Shown: positions 28,792 through 38,605, numbered from the stretch's first letter. The stretch is DNA of 64,000 bases from Alphaproteobacteria bacterium (GCA_017302165.1 JAFLCW010000001.1:558001-622000), one strand, 5' to 3'. Notes: a model not told the origin generated them from the letters alone. Made by a program: numbers and translations.

Positions 28792-30653
28792 TATCTCAAT
28801 CTTTCCTGTCTGCGTGCCCGGTACCACAACCCGCCGATCAAGAGCGTCTCAACTGCGCAAAACGCAATTAAACTGGCGGCGACACCTTCGATAAAGCCAT
28901 AGGAATGAAGCCCCGTTCCCAGTAGATTAACGCCAAACCACGCCAGCGCGACAATCACCGTCAGAAATCCCAATCCCGCCATCGAGGCGTTGCGGGATAG
29001 GTGCCGACTGATCCGGCCATGCAAAATCCACGCAAGCCATAGCACAATCAACAACGCACCGTTTTCCTTGGGATCCCAGCCCCAGAAACGACCCCATGAT
29101 TGATCGGCCCAAATACCACCTAAAATTGTACCGACGGTGGTGAAAAGAAGCGACATCAAGGCCAGCGTCTTGATATGAACGTCCAGATTTTTTGTATCAT
29201 CCGCCGATTCTCCAGCACGTCCGGATTGATACAGATAAATATGCGCCATGATTCCCGTGATCACACAAAACCCATAGCCAATGGTGATACATAAAACATG
29301 CACTGTCAGCCAAAAATTTGTATTTAAAACCGCGACCAACATTTTGAGTGTGTCGCCTTCGGCAAACCCGCCCGCGACTGTTAACAATAACGCACCGCTC
29401 ACGGTAGCAGTTAAAATCCCAAGGCCGTCTTTTCGGCGATGTTCTACCCATAAGGCCGTCATCACGCCGATCCAGGATACGAATAAAATTGATTCATATA
29501 GTGTCCCCACGGGGGGGCGTTCCAGAATAAAAATCCGAAGACCAAGGCCTGCCAGATGTATCACAGCCCCCAGCACCAGCCCGCCCAAGGCCAGACGGTA
29601 TAAGATGTGGTAGGATTTGAATGAAAAAAAGGTCAGCGCAAAAAAAGAGAAAAGATATAAAAGACTAGCTGTCACAAAAGGCGACAGGTCGTGATACCAA
29701 ATTTCTGCCTCAATTTGTGCGGGTGTGACAAAAGCTGACATCAATGTCTCGGCCTGAGTGCGGGCTAGCTGGGATGCATGCGCAAACTGCGACGCATCTT
29801 CCGCGTGCCCTGACCGGGCCATTTTACCCAGCACATCCCGGTAGGCTTTGATATCTGGCGGAAGTTTTTGAAGGCCTTGTATCGACCACAGAGAGACCCA
29901 TTCTTCTCCGGCAAGCGGTGGGACGGGTTTAAAAAGATGACTTTGACGCCCGGCTTCCTGAAGGATTTGAAGTTGATAGGCAAAGCCAGCAATTTCTTTT
30001 TCATCTTCACCGTAACGGCTGATCTGGTCTCCCTTTCGAGCGATTATTTTTTGAAGATTTTTTTTAAGGTCAGGAATAAAGGCACTTAGTGAGTCGAGTG
30101 TATGAACTTCGGACTCTTTGATATTCCATTTTTTTTGTAATAAGGGGGGAATGGTTAAATTGAGCGGGAGAATGTAAGAAAAAGATCTCAGGAGCTGAGT
30201 ATAGATAAAAGCATTATCATTTAATGTCATAAGCGCCTGTTGATCGGGCGACCATGTTTTGGGATCAGCTTGCCCCAGCGTATTTAAAATATCCTGACGT
30301 TCCTGAAGAAGAGGTGCAATCTCAATAAAAGAATAACGTGCATGTGGGCGATCAGGCAGTCCATATGCCCCGGGGTGAATGACACGAAACACACGGTCAT
30401 TCATGGCGCGGGCAGGGTCAAACAGGGTGCGCGCAAGCCAGGCAGAGGCGGGCTCTCCTTCAAAAGTGTTTTGGCCAGAAATCTGCGTGAGATACTGACG
30501 GGCAAAGCTTTTAAGCGGCTTTACGCGCCCTTGATCCTGAACGGGGATATGCTCAAAATCATTCAATGAAAAGGGGGATGTGCTGGCCTGTGCGGGTGCA
30601 CAGGGACATATCATGACCATCACTAAGGCGCATATCGCCATGAACCGGATCAT
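28791..30653 (-). CDS. ccsA: System II cytochrome c biogenesis protein CcsA
   Basis: 620 residues. The N-terminal half (to about residue 320) begins with a signal-like segment and is largely periplasmic, with a HIPVQDQGRVKPLKSFARQ motif known from the N-terminal parts of CcsA/CcsBA-type proteins. The C-terminal half has about eight membrane segments and the tryptophan-rich haem-handling WWD-type motif WGRFWGWDPKENGAL, with conserved His residues around it. Together with ResB it exports haem and ligates it to apocytochrome c. It overlaps resB by four bases and the thioredoxin gene by one, so the three form one tight operon. Confidence 0.9.
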   Translation of the reverse strand: MIRFMAICALVMVMICPCAPAQASTSPFSLNDFEHIPVQDQGRVKPLKSFARQYLTQISGQNTFEGEPASAWLARTLFDPARAMNDRVFRVIHPGAYGLPDRPHARYSFIEIAPLLQERQDILNTLGQADPKTWSPDQQALMTLNDNAFIYTQLLRSFSYILPLNLTIPPLLQKKWNIKESEVHTLDSLSAFIPDLKKNLQKIIARKGDQISRYGEDEKEIAGFAYQLQILQEAGRQSHLFKPVPPLAGEEWVSLWSIQGLQKLPPDIKAYRDVLGKMARSGHAEDASQFAHASQLARTQAETLMSAFVTPAQIEAEIWYHDLSPFVTASLLYLFSFFALTFFSFKSYHILYRLALGGLVLGAVIHLAGLGLRIFILERPPVGTLYESILFVSWIGVMTALWVEHRRKDGLGILTATVSGALLLTVAGGFAEGDTLKMLVAVLNTNFWLTVHVLCITIGYGFCVITGIMAHIYLYQSGRAGESADDTKNLDVHIKTLALMSLLFTTVGTILGGIWADQSWGRFWGWDPKENGALLIVLWLAWILHGRISRHLSRNASMAGLGFLTVIVALAWFGVNLLGTGLHSYGFIEGVAASLIAFCAVETLLIGGLWYRARRQERLR

Positions 30654-31792
30654 GATGATGTCTCCGATTTATGACGCAGACGTATCAATACATGGACAAG
30701 TAAGCCTATAAAAATCAAAAGACTGGCAATATAAGGAAATAATCGCCCTTTATTTTCAACGACGCTTAAAACCGTTTGAACCCCTTTGGGGTCTTCCACA
30801 AATGAAGATTGATATAGGGTATAACCTTTGTATCGCAAAGGTTCATTCATTTCGATGACATAAGGCCATTTTTGACCAGATTCGATAATCGTTACATGAG
30901 ATCGATAGGCTCTAGGCTCAGAGGTGCCTGGATGAAACTCGCGCGCGAAATGATTAAGTTCAACTTCGAAAGGCAGATATGTTTCAAAACGCCCAAGATG
31001 CAACGACATATTTTCATCTTTATCTGAAAATGAAATATGCTCGGCCATCCGTTCCATCAACACATAAGTGCCGTTAATGTCAGTGTGCTGGCCTGTGATC
31101 GTTATTTCGGCCCCTGCAATATTTTGTTCATTTTCTTTTTCTGGCGCGATAGCATTCAACGTGACTTTTTCGGCCATGCCGCGGCGTCCATCTGGCTTTT
31201 CTGCCATGGCTGGCATGCAATTCAGGCAGGTTTTATCCACCGTGATGCGCCCCATATTCTCCGGCAGATCAAAGCTGTCTCCGGCACGTAAGGCCAGAAA
31301 GTTTTTTTGCCACAGAATTTTATCTTCGTGCCGTACGGTAAAAACACGGTGATGATAATCCCGGATTATGGATGTTTTTCCCTGTTCCGGGATGAGCAAA
31401 AATCCTTCGCGTTGGGTCAGAAACGTGAGCAGGCCGCCCACCATCAACAACAAGACACCCAGATGCGTTAAGTTAATCCCAGCCTTGTGCCAGTACCAGA
31501 GGCTTGAGAGAAAAAACTTCGTGGCCAGAGATAATGTGATCAGCCCCAGCACCACGGGCATGCCGGGGGCGGGCATAAATCCCAGCCACAAAATAGGTTC
31601 GGAAAAATATATTTTTTGGGCAGTGTAGAGACCTAGATTTTTTTGCGCTAATGTCCCGATCGTCAAAACCACCATCACATAAGGAAGTGACCAAAACAGA
31701 ATATGCGGGTGCGCCAGCCAGTTCAACAGTCGGCGCAAGGCAGGGGTAAAAGGGGTAGATGTTTTGGCGTTCAACGGCATACCTATCTGCAT
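30650..31792 (-). CDS. resB: System II cytochrome c biogenesis protein ResB
   Basis: 380 residues from the ATG at 31792 (GGGGA seven bases upstream); a GTG at 31813 is less likely. Membrane segments lie near the N terminus (about 30-50, 75-95 and 110-125) and at the C terminus (about 345-365), flanking a large periplasmic domain, as in ResB/Ccs1. Visible motifs: GTLAQKNLGLYTAQKIYF near the first segment and EMNEPLRYKGYTLYQSSF before the last, which is typical of the family. Its ribosome binding site lies in the 3' arm of the terminator hairpin that ends degP, so translation may depend on how that hairpin folds. Confidence 0.9.
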   Translation of the reverse strand: MQIGMPLNAKTSTPFTPALRRLLNWLAHPHILFWSLPYVMVVLTIGTLAQKNLGLYTAQKIYFSEPILWLGFMPAPGMPVVLGLITLSLATKFFLSSLWYWHKAGINLTHLGVLLLMVGGLLTFLTQREGFLLIPEQGKTSIIRDYHHRVFTVRHEDKILWQKNFLALRAGDSFDLPENMGRITVDKTCLNCMPAMAEKPDGRRGMAEKVTLNAIAPEKENEQNIAGAEITITGQHTDINGTYVLMERMAEHISFSDKDENMSLHLGRFETYLPFEVELNHFAREFHPGTSEPRAYRSHVTIIESGQKWPYVIEMNEPLRYKGYTLYQSSFVEDPKGVQTVLSVVENKGRLFPYIASLLIFIGLLVHVLIRLRHKSETSS

Positions 31793-31795
31793 ATT

Positions 31796-31824
31796 AAAAT
31801 CCCCGCTTATCACGGGGATTTTTT
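31796..31824 (-). terminator. Terminator after degP
   Basis: A 10-bp stem (AAAATCCCCG / CGGGGATTTT) with a 7-base loop, between the degP stop and the resB start. It is A/T-flanked on both sides and could work in both directions. The GGGGA of its arm is also the resB ribosome binding site. Confidence 0.8.
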
Positions 31825-31848
31825 AAAGAACAATGTCATACAAAAAAA

Positions 31849-33465
31849 TTATTCTGGCTGATCCTTCTTAAATTTATCCAAAAAGAATTTTTGGGTCTTA
31901 TCCAAAAGAGGCTCGTCTTTTTGAGTTTCCTCTTTTTGAGAGTCTGATTGCGGGGGTGTTTTTTCCTCTTTAGCCGATGTTTTCTGGGGCTTGACGGCCA
32001 CAAAACGGACATCCCCCTGACGGTTCACCAATAATAAAACCGAAGGACGTTTGTCTTTTAACGCTTTCTCGAACGCCGCTTGTGCTTCGGCAGGCGAGCT
32101 CACCGGTTGCTGGGCAATCTCGACAATAACATCGCCCGGCTCCAACCCTTTTTCAGCGGCTTCAGACTGCGTTTCGGTTTTGGTAACCATCACACCCGAC
32201 ACATCATCCGGCACTCCAAAAGATTTGCGCAGGTTATCGGTGAGCGGCGACACGCTTAAGCCCACTGACTCAATCAGTTTTCCTTGGTTTTCGGGTGTTT
32301 CGGGTGTTTCGGCTTCCGCGAGCAAGCCGTCTTCTTCGGCTTTCTCTAACTCACCCACGGTGACCTTAGAGCTCCGCTCTTTGCCTTCGCGCCAATATTT
32401 CAAAGTAACGGTTTTTCCAATCGGCGTTTCTGCCACAATGCGGGGCAGAGCCCGCATGTCAGGTACCGGCTTTCCATCAAATTCCGTGATCACGTCGCCC
32501 AGGGTCAAATTCGCTTTTTCTGCAGGCCCCCCTTCGGTGACCGATGCCACCATGGCACCCTTGGCTTCGGGCAGACCGATGCTTTCGGCAATGTCTTCCG
32601 TGACGGTTTGAATACGCACGCCCAGCCATCCCCGCCGGGTGCGGCCAAATTCAATCAACTGGTCAATGACTGGCTTCGCCAGATTTGAGGGAATGGCAAA
32701 CCCAATACCGACGGAACCACCTGAGGGGGAGAAAATCGCGGTATTAATACCAATCACATCGCCGTTTAAATTAAACATAGGGCCGCCTGAATTCCCGCGA
32801 TTGATGGACGCATCCGTCTGCAGGAAATCATCATAAGGGCCGGAATTGATATCGCGCTGACGGGCGGAAATAATGCCCGCGGTGACGGTGCCGCCTAAAC
32901 CAAATGGGTTACCAATGGCCACGACCCAATCGCCCACTCGTAAAACATCACTGTTGCCAAATGGAACGGCGGTCAATTTTTTCTTGGGTTCGACTTTCAA
33001 AACCGCCAGATCCATCTTTTCATCCTTGCCCACGACTTTGGCTTCGACGGTACTGTCATCATGAAATGTCACGCGTACTTCTTCGGCGTCTTTCACCACG
33101 TGGTTATTGGTGACGATATATCCTTTGTCGGCATCGATGATAAATCCTGAGCCTAGGGAAGCCGACGGGAGTTCTCCCCCTTCACCTTGGGGCATGCCGC
33201 GCTTATTCATGAATTCTTCAAAAAAATCTTCAAACGGTGATCCCGGGGGGAATTGGGGCATTTCCGGCAAGGGCATATCGGGGTCTGGTTTTTCCACTTT
33301 TTGAGTTGAGGAAATATTGACCACTGCCGGCAGTAAACGATCGGCGAGATCCGCAAAGCTGGCGGGGGCTTGCGAAGTTGAGATTTCTGCTAGGGCAGAG
33401 CCAGAGCTTAGACCTGCCGATAAAAAAAGAGCGATAAGCACGCCGAGTAGGGGAGTTTTTTTCAT
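31849..33465 (-). CDS. degP: Periplasmic serine protease of the DegP/HtrA family
   Basis: 538 residues from the ATG at 33465. A signal peptide is cleaved after SALA. The catalytic triad is visible: His in VTNNHVVKD, Asp in KMDLAVLKV and Ser in NRGNSGGPMFNL. Two PDZ domains follow (RRGWLGVRIQTV onward and VSPLTDNLRKSFGVPDDVSG onward). The last ~50 residues are rich in Lys, Glu and Gln and are probably disordered. It degrades or holds misfolded envelope proteins. It follows hflK and hflC on the same strand, an arrangement common in alphaproteobacteria, which groups envelope and membrane protein quality control. Confidence 0.95.
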   Translation of the reverse strand: MKKTPLLGVLIALFLSAGLSSGSALAEISTSQAPASFADLADRLLPAVVNISSTQKVEKPDPDMPLPEMPQFPPGSPFEDFFEEFMNKRGMPQGEGGELPSASLGSGFIIDADKGYIVTNNHVVKDAEEVRVTFHDDSTVEAKVVGKDEKMDLAVLKVEPKKKLTAVPFGNSDVLRVGDWVVAIGNPFGLGGTVTAGIISARQRDINSGPYDDFLQTDASINRGNSGGPMFNLNGDVIGINTAIFSPSGGSVGIGFAIPSNLAKPVIDQLIEFGRTRRGWLGVRIQTVTEDIAESIGLPEAKGAMVASVTEGGPAEKANLTLGDVITEFDGKPVPDMRALPRIVAETPIGKTVTLKYWREGKERSSKVTVGELEKAEEDGLLAEAETPETPENQGKLIESVGLSVSPLTDNLRKSFGVPDDVSGVMVTKTETQSEAAEKGLEPGDVIVEIAQQPVSSPAEAQAAFEKALKDKRPSVLLLVNRQGDVRFVAVKPQKTSAKEEKTPPQSDSQKEETQKDEPLLDKTQKFFLDKFKKDQPE

Positions 33466-33482
33466 GAGGGATATCACCAATA

Positions 33483-34445
33483 TTATTGCCGTGATTTGCT
33501 GTCGAAATATTTAAAGAAATCGCTGTCCGGGGACAAGATGAGCCGCGTATCCGGATTAGCCAGCGTTGTTTTATAGGCTTCCATGGATCTTAAGAAACCA
33601 TAGAATTCCTTATCCTTATTGAACGCCTCGGCATAGGTATTGATGGCGGTATTATCGCCTTCCCCGCGGATGACCTGGGCGTCGCGTTCGGCTTTGGCCA
33701 AAAGAATGGTGCGTTCTTTTTCGGCGGTGGCACGAATTTGCTTGGCTTGTTCCTCGCCTTTGGCACGCGTTTCCGTAGCACGTTCCTGAAGCTCGGAAAT
33801 CATCCGGCGCACAGTAGAGGTGCGAAGTTCGGGGGTGAGGTCGGCTCTCACAATTCGAACATCGACGATTTCAATTCCCAGATTGTCGCTTTTGATTTTG
33901 TTATTCACCCGAGTTTTGATGTTGTTCATCACGGTGTTACGTTCAGCCGACAATAATTGCCGCAGATTGGTTTGCCCCATGACGGTGCGCGTCGCGTCTT
34001 CAAGAATGCTTTCCAATCGTGAATTGGCCGCTTCAACCGATCTCAGGGTTTTCAAAAACTGAAGCGGGTTGGTAATTTTATAGCGGGCAAACGTATCGAC
34101 GATAATCGGCTCCCCGCTAATATTCTCAAGATTAGCTTCAGGTTTGGTATCAGAATTTGATGGTGGCATCCCTTCATCTTTGATGGGGGATTTTTTGGCC
34201 GTGGAACTTGAAATAACCACTTGTTCTGGCGGCGGATCGACCGGCAAAATCCGGCGGTCAAACCGGCGCACTTCTTGAATGAACGGAATTTTAAAATGAA
34301 GACCGGGGTTGCGCGGCGTCCCCACGGGTTGCCCCAATTGAAGCACTAAGGCCTGTTCACGTTGATCGACCACGAACAAGGATTGTGAGGCCAAAATAAC
34401 GACAGCACCTAAAATCATAAATGGAATGGCGAATTTAGGGGTCAT
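33483..34445 (-). CDS. hflC: HflC, modulator of FtsH protease
   Basis: 320 residues. An N-terminal membrane anchor (about 5-22) is followed by an SPFH/band-7 domain: VVDQREQALVLQLGQPVG, GLHFKIPFIQEVRRFDRRI and a coiled-coil region rich in Glu/Ala/Arg (ATETRAKGEEQAKQIRATAEKERTILLAKAERD is its span, about residues 210-240). HflC and HflK form a large ring around FtsH and limit its access to membrane substrates. An insertion after DPPPEQVVIS (about residues 75-105, Ser/Pro/Lys-rich) is unusual in length. The start overlaps the hflK stop by four bases. Confidence 0.95.
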   Translation of the reverse strand: MTPKFAIPFMILGAVVILASQSLFVVDQREQALVLQLGQPVGTPRNPGLHFKIPFIQEVRRFDRRILPVDPPPEQVVISSSTAKKSPIKDEGMPPSNSDTKPEANLENISGEPIIVDTFARYKITNPLQFLKTLRSVEAANSRLESILEDATRTVMGQTNLRQLLSAERNTVMNNIKTRVNNKIKSDNLGIEIVDVRIVRADLTPELRTSTVRRMISELQERATETRAKGEEQAKQIRATAEKERTILLAKAERDAQVIRGEGDNTAINTYAEAFNKDKEFYGFLRSMEAYKTTLANPDTRLILSPDSDFFKYFDSKSRQ

Positions 34446-35635
34446 CGTGTGGCTCCTGTGTTCGAAGAAGATGCTGTGGGTGCGGGCGCGTCTTGAGACC
34501 CGCTTGCCGGCGTCACACGGTTTAATTGATCCAGCGGGAGATAGGGCACTACGCCTTGACCCTTACCTTGGTCATCTAAAATGATTTTTTGGGCATTCAT
34601 CAAGACGCTTTCCATGGCTTCAATATAAAGACGCTGACGGGTCACATCTTCTCCGTTTAAATAGGCTTGATAGATGGAATTAAAACGCTCGGCATCCCCT
34701 TGAGATTTGGAAATGGTCGATTGTTTATATCCTTCGGCTTCCTGTACCATTTGAATGGCCTGACCACGTGCCTTGGGCAGAATATCCTCGCGATAGGCGC
34801 GCGCGCGGTTCTGCACATCTTCGGCATCCTGCTTGGCGGATTGAACATCCTGAAAGGCATCCTGAACATCCGGGTGAACTTCGGCGGATTGAATCAGAAC
34901 CTGCGTGATATTCACACCAGAATGATATGCATCTAGATTGTTTTGAATAATTTGCTTGGCCTGTTGAGCGACACTTTCACGTTCGGTGGTAATCACCGGA
35001 AACATCTGCGTGCGCCCCACCGCTTCACGGATCGCGCTTTCAGCCACTTTTTTAATGGTGGCTTCTTGGTCGCGTACATTAAACACGAAATCTTCGGCAG
35101 ATTTAATGTCCCATTGAATGACCAGATCCAAATCCACGATGTTACGATCAAAGGTCAGCATGAGGCTTTCTTCGGGAATGTCGGCTCTGGCGCCCGTATT
35201 GACTTCCCGGCCTGTCCCCTGGTCAACAAATCCAATATTCATGCGGCGAATCTCACTGACCGTTACTTTGGTCATGGATTCAATGGGTGCGGGAATCCGG
35301 TAGCCCAATCCTTCTTCGGTTTGGGTACGGTTCCAAGCACCAAAACGCTGGATCACGGCATGCTCACCAGGCTGGACAATATATAAACCACTGGCCAGCC
35401 ATAATGCGACCCCGGCGACCGCGCCCAGAATGATGAACCGGCCATTGCCGCCATCACCAGGCATGAAATCCTTGAATGATTCAGAGAAACGTTTGAATAA
35501 TTCGTCAAAATTAGGCTCATCGCCACTGCCGCCACTATGGCCACCGCCGGATGATCCCCCCCACGGGTTTCTTTTTTGTCCGCCCTGTGGGGGACGCGCC
35601 CACGGATTTCGATTGTCACTGCCTTGGTCGGTCAT
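34442..35635 (-). CDS. hflK: HflK, modulator of FtsH protease
   Basis: 397 residues from the ATG at 35635, which has GAGGA six bases upstream; the frame runs further back, but that part has no homology-like character. The N-terminal cytoplasmic tail is rich in Gly, Asn and Pro (NPWGGSSGGGHSGG), a hallmark of HflK. One membrane segment (about 72-92) is followed by the SPFH domain (YIVQPGEHAVIQRFGAWNRT, GLGYRIPAPIESMTKV) and a coiled coil. It partners HflC from the overlapping downstream gene. Confidence 0.95.
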   Translation of the reverse strand: MTDQGSDNRNPWARPPQGGQKRNPWGGSSGGGHSGGSGDEPNFDELFKRFSESFKDFMPGDGGNGRFIILGAVAGVALWLASGLYIVQPGEHAVIQRFGAWNRTQTEEGLGYRIPAPIESMTKVTVSEIRRMNIGFVDQGTGREVNTGARADIPEESLMLTFDRNIVDLDLVIQWDIKSAEDFVFNVRDQEATIKKVAESAIREAVGRTQMFPVITTERESVAQQAKQIIQNNLDAYHSGVNITQVLIQSAEVHPDVQDAFQDVQSAKQDAEDVQNRARAYREDILPKARGQAIQMVQEAEGYKQSTISKSQGDAERFNSIYQAYLNGEDVTRQRLYIEAMESVLMNAQKIILDDQGKGQGVVPYLPLDQLNRVTPASGSQDAPAPTASSSNTGATR

Positions 35636-35751
35636 TATGTTCCTCGTTAAGTAACGCACGTCATGTGTGCCTGACTGGATGTAACGTAACATAGCGGTTT
35701 CAGGCGCGAAAACAAGCAAGCGTTAGCGTCTAAATTATGGTGTTTTTGTGC

Positions 35752-36783
35752 ATGGTTTCAAGAGATGACATATTATCTGCATTAAGCCCCCTCGCGGGTC
35801 AGGCGGATCTTCATGATCTGGCGATAGACCAAGGCCGGGTCACGCTGTTGCTGGGGGTTGATCCGGCGCAGGGAACGGACATCGAGACCCTGCGTCAGCA
35901 GGCAGAATCTCGGGTACGCGGTGTCAAGGGCGTGACAGAGGTCATGGCGATTTTGACTTCTGAAAAAAAACCAGCCGTTAAATCTGCGCCCGACCCACAT
36001 GGCATGCATAAAAACCCGCCGCTGACGTTGCCGGTGCGGCATATTATTGCCGTGGGTTCGGGTAAGGGGGGGGTTGGCAAATCAACGCTGGCCTTTCATC
36101 TGGCCACGGCTTTGGCGCGCACGGGGAAAAAAGTGGGTCTTCTGGATGCCGATATCTATGGGCCCAGCGTGCCGCGTCTGGCGGGGCTTGAAGGGATGAA
36201 ACCAGAGCAAATAGATGGGCAGATACAACCCTTCGAACGCTACGGCATTAAATTGATGTCCATTGGGTTTATGGTCTCCACAGATCAAGCCTTGATATGG
36301 CGGGGGCCCATGGCACAAAGCGCGTTTTATCAATTATTGCGGGACGTTGCGTGGGGGACGCCAGATGATTTGCTGGATATTCTCATCATTGATTTACCGC
36401 CCGGGACAGGGGATATTCAATTAACCTTGGCTCAAAAAGTGCCGATGACGGGGGCGATTATTGTGTCCACGCCCCAAGACCTCGCGTTGATTGATGCTCG
36501 CAAGGCCGTGGCTATGTTTCAAAAAGTGAACGTACCCATTTTGGGGTTGATTGAAAATATGAGCGTCTATTGCTGTCCGAAATGCGGATACGAAGATCAT
36601 ATTTTTGGCAAAGGGGGCGCGGTTCACGAAGCGCAGGTATTGGGGGTGCCGCTATTGGGCGAGATTCCCCTCAACATCAAAATCCGTGAGGCCTGTGATG
36701 CCGGACAACCTGCCCCCCCAGATATATTTGACCGCGTGGCGGCTCAAGTGCTGGGACGTCTTGAGAGTGTCACAAAAGAATAA
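35752..36783 (+). CDS. mrp: Mrp/ApbC-type iron-sulfur cluster carrier ATPase
   Basis: 343 residues from the ATG at 35752 (one at 35737 is also possible; neither has a clear ribosome site). An N-terminal MIP18-like domain (about 1-80) is followed by a deviant Walker A P-loop GSGKGGVGKST, a switch region DADIYGPSVPRL, DLPPGTGDIQLTL and the CxxC pair in YCCPKCGYED that binds a bridging [4Fe-4S] cluster. It delivers Fe-S clusters to apoproteins in the cytoplasm. Its 3' end overlaps the end of the converging folA by 40 bases. Confidence 0.93.
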   Translation: MVSRDDILSALSPLAGQADLHDLAIDQGRVTLLLGVDPAQGTDIETLRQQAESRVRGVKGVTEVMAILTSEKKPAVKSAPDPHGMHKNPPLTLPVRHIIAVGSGKGGVGKSTLAFHLATALARTGKKVGLLDADIYGPSVPRLAGLEGMKPEQIDGQIQPFERYGIKLMSIGFMVSTDQALIWRGPMAQSAFYQLLRDVAWGTPDDLLDILIIDLPPGTGDIQLTLAQKVPMTGAIIVSTPQDLALIDARKAVAMFQKVNVPILGLIENMSVYCCPKCGYEDHIFGKGGAVHEAQVLGVPLLGEIPLNIKIREACDAGQPAPPDIFDRVAAQVLGRLESVTKE

Positions 36784-37238
36784 GTGCCGTGATCTTCGCG
36801 GGATTCTTCTGCCCACATCTTCATATCCAGTTCAGGGAAAAACGCATCGCCCTCTGGCTGTCCCACCACATGCGTCACATATAACCGGTCTGCCAGATGT
36901 TCGTTCATGGCTTGGGCATAAATCTGCGCGCCGCCGATAATAAAAATTTCGTCTGACCCTGTTTTGCGCGCTTGATCCAGCGCTTCATCTAAATTCTGGC
37001 AGGTCAACGCACCTGTATATTGCGGATTTTTTCGGCTGATGACGATATTCACCCGTCCCGGCAGGGGTTTGCCCAGACGCGCCATAATGCTATCGAATGT
37101 TTTGCGTCCCATGATGACAGGCTTTCCCATCGTCAAAGTTTTAAATCGTTTTAAATCTTCGGGAATATGCCAGATTAATTCATTGTCCCTGCCGATGACC
37201 CTGTTTTCGGCCATCGCCACAATCATCGAGACGATCAC
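36744..37238 (-). CDS. folA: Dihydrofolate reductase
   Basis: Reduces dihydrofolate to tetrahydrofolate with NADPH. 164 residues. Motifs: [20 protein letters not shown] (substrate and Met20-loop region), [15 protein letters not shown] (NADPH binding), [25 protein letters not shown] and the C-terminal strand region. Its start overlaps the thyA stop by four bases. This thyA-folA pairing is common, because ThyA consumes the tetrahydrofolate cofactor that FolA regenerates. Its 3' end overlaps mrp on the other strand. Confidence 0.96.
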   Translation of the reverse strand: MIVSMIVAMAENRVIGRDNELIWHIPEDLKRFKTLTMGKPVIMGRKTFDSIMARLGKPLPGRVNIVISRKNPQYTGALTCQNLDEALDQARKTGSDEIFIIGGAQIYAQAMNEHLADRLYVTHVVGQPEGDAFFPELDMKMWAEESREDHGTYSFVTLSRRPST

Positions 37239-38029
37239 ACTGCCACCTCGGCTTTAATGTGCGGATGCGCTTGGTATCCGACCAATTCAAAATCTTCGAA
37301 TTTAAAATCAAAGATATTTTTAACATGGGGGTTCAAATGCATTTCGGGAAGCGGGAAGAAATCCCGGCTTAACTGTTCTTTTACCTGATCGAGGTGGTTA
37401 GTGTATAAATGGGCATCCCCAAACGTATGGATGAATTCACCGGGTTTAAGCCCGCAGACCTGCGCCACCATTAACGTGAGTAAGGCATAAGACGCGATGT
37501 TAAACGGCACCCCCAGAAAAATATCGGCAGACCGTTGATATAACTGGCAGGATAATTTGCCATCTGCCACATAAAACTGAAAGAAACAATGGCAAGGGGG
37601 CAAGGCCATTTTGGGAATTTCGCCCACGTTCCAGGCAGATACAATCAAACGCCGGCAATCGGGGTTGGTCTTGATGCGCTCGATCACGTTACTGATCTGG
37701 TCGATCGTGTGGCCATCCGCGGCCGGCCAGCTCCGCCATTGATGGCCATAAACAGGTCCCAGATTGCCCTGTTCGTCTGCCCATTCATTCCATATGCGCA
37801 CGCCGTTATCAGTCAGGTATTTGATATTTGTATCCCCTTTTAAAAACCACAATAATTCATGCAGGATAGATTTCAGATGGAGCTTTTTGGTCGTGATCAT
37901 CGGAAACCCATGAGAGAGGTCAAAGCGCATCTGATGGCCGAACACGCTCAAGGTGCCCGTGCCTGTCCGGTCTTCTTTTTTGACTCCGTTCTCCAGCACG
38001 TGGCGCATCAGGTCGTGATATTGTTTCAT
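37235..38029 (-). CDS. thyA: Thymidylate synthase
   Basis: Methylates dUMP to dTMP using methylene-tetrahydrofolate. 264 residues from the ATG at 38029 (GAGG five bases upstream), the same length as the E. coli enzyme; the alternative start at 38044 is not needed. The nucleophile Cys is in [14 protein letters not shown], with [20 protein letters not shown], the N-terminal [16 protein letters not shown] and the loop [11 protein letters not shown]. It is coupled to folA. Confidence 0.97.
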   Translation of the reverse strand: MKQYHDLMRHVLENGVKKEDRTGTGTLSVFGHQMRFDLSHGFPMITTKKLHLKSILHELLWFLKGDTNIKYLTDNGVRIWNEWADEQGNLGPVYGHQWRSWPAADGHTIDQISNVIERIKTNPDCRRLIVSAWNVGEIPKMALPPCHCFFQFYVADGKLSCQLYQRSADIFLGVPFNIASYALLTLMVAQVCGLKPGEFIHTFGDAHLYTNHLDQVKEQLSRDFFPLPEMHLNPHVKNIFDFKFEDFELVGYQAHPHIKAEVAV

Positions 38030-38161
38030 GGTTGCCTCACTCAAGTCTAAAAACGGATATCCTTATCGTAGGGGGCTTTGGCTCGTGCCTCAAAGTAAAT
38101 CTCTGTTTATCCGCATGTTTTTGAGCATTTACGGGGGGTTAGGTGCATAACACGGTATTTA

Positions 38162-38190
38162 TTGACATAATGTTAAAAAAGAGTTAAAGT
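38162..38190 (+). promoter_or_regulatory. Sigma-70-like promoter of the 38228 gene
   Basis: TTGACA (38162-38167) and TAAAGT (38185-38190) with a 17-base spacer, about 38 bases before the ATG at 38228. The TTGACATAAT start followed by an A-rich spacer resembles the promoter at 11299. Confidence 0.6.
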
Positions 38191-38227
38191 GTGCCTCGTT
38201 GAATTTAATACAGGACGATATTGAGAG

Positions 38228-38605
38228 ATGTTACGCGATAAACAAATACAAGCCGCCGGCGGTCAAGGGGACGCCATGGAAGTGTATAATCTTCCGCGGG
38301 CTGTGCGGCGTGCGTTTGAGGCATATGTTCTAAACCCTGACTATGATTTTGGGGGTGAACAGACCGACTATGCGGCCTATATGAGATTTTTTGATATCGC
38401 TGTGCCGCCGGATTCGTTTCGTCAGAAAGTTATTTCTATCTATAGTGGTCAAGACCCCACATGTTCAAGATACGCTTATGCAGGAAGTGATAAAACAAAC
38501 TCACCCTTGAATGCGGATGGTAGCTTTAAAGACGAAGGACAACGCTTGTATTTAGCAAGACAAATTCAGGGTAAAAATAATCAAGGACCAATTTGTTCAG
38601 CTTAA
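38228..38605 (+). CDS. Protein of unknown function, 125 aa
   Basis: A soluble protein with no signal peptide and no recognised family. It is acidic and aromatic-rich in the middle (NPDYDFGGEQTDYAAYMRFFD) and has two cysteines (TCSRYAY and the C-terminal ICSA). Its own promoter stands upstream, and GAGAG is present before the ATG. It probably forms a pair with the next small gene, which starts 30 bases after its stop. Both sit in the thyA-ssrA interval, where accessory genes could be inserted. Confidence 0.6.
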   Translation: MLRDKQIQAAGGQGDAMEVYNLPRAVRRAFEAYVLNPDYDFGGEQTDYAAYMRFFDIAVPPDSFRQKVISIYSGQDPTCSRYAYAGSDKTNSPLNADGSFKDEGQRLYLARQIQGKNNQGPICSA

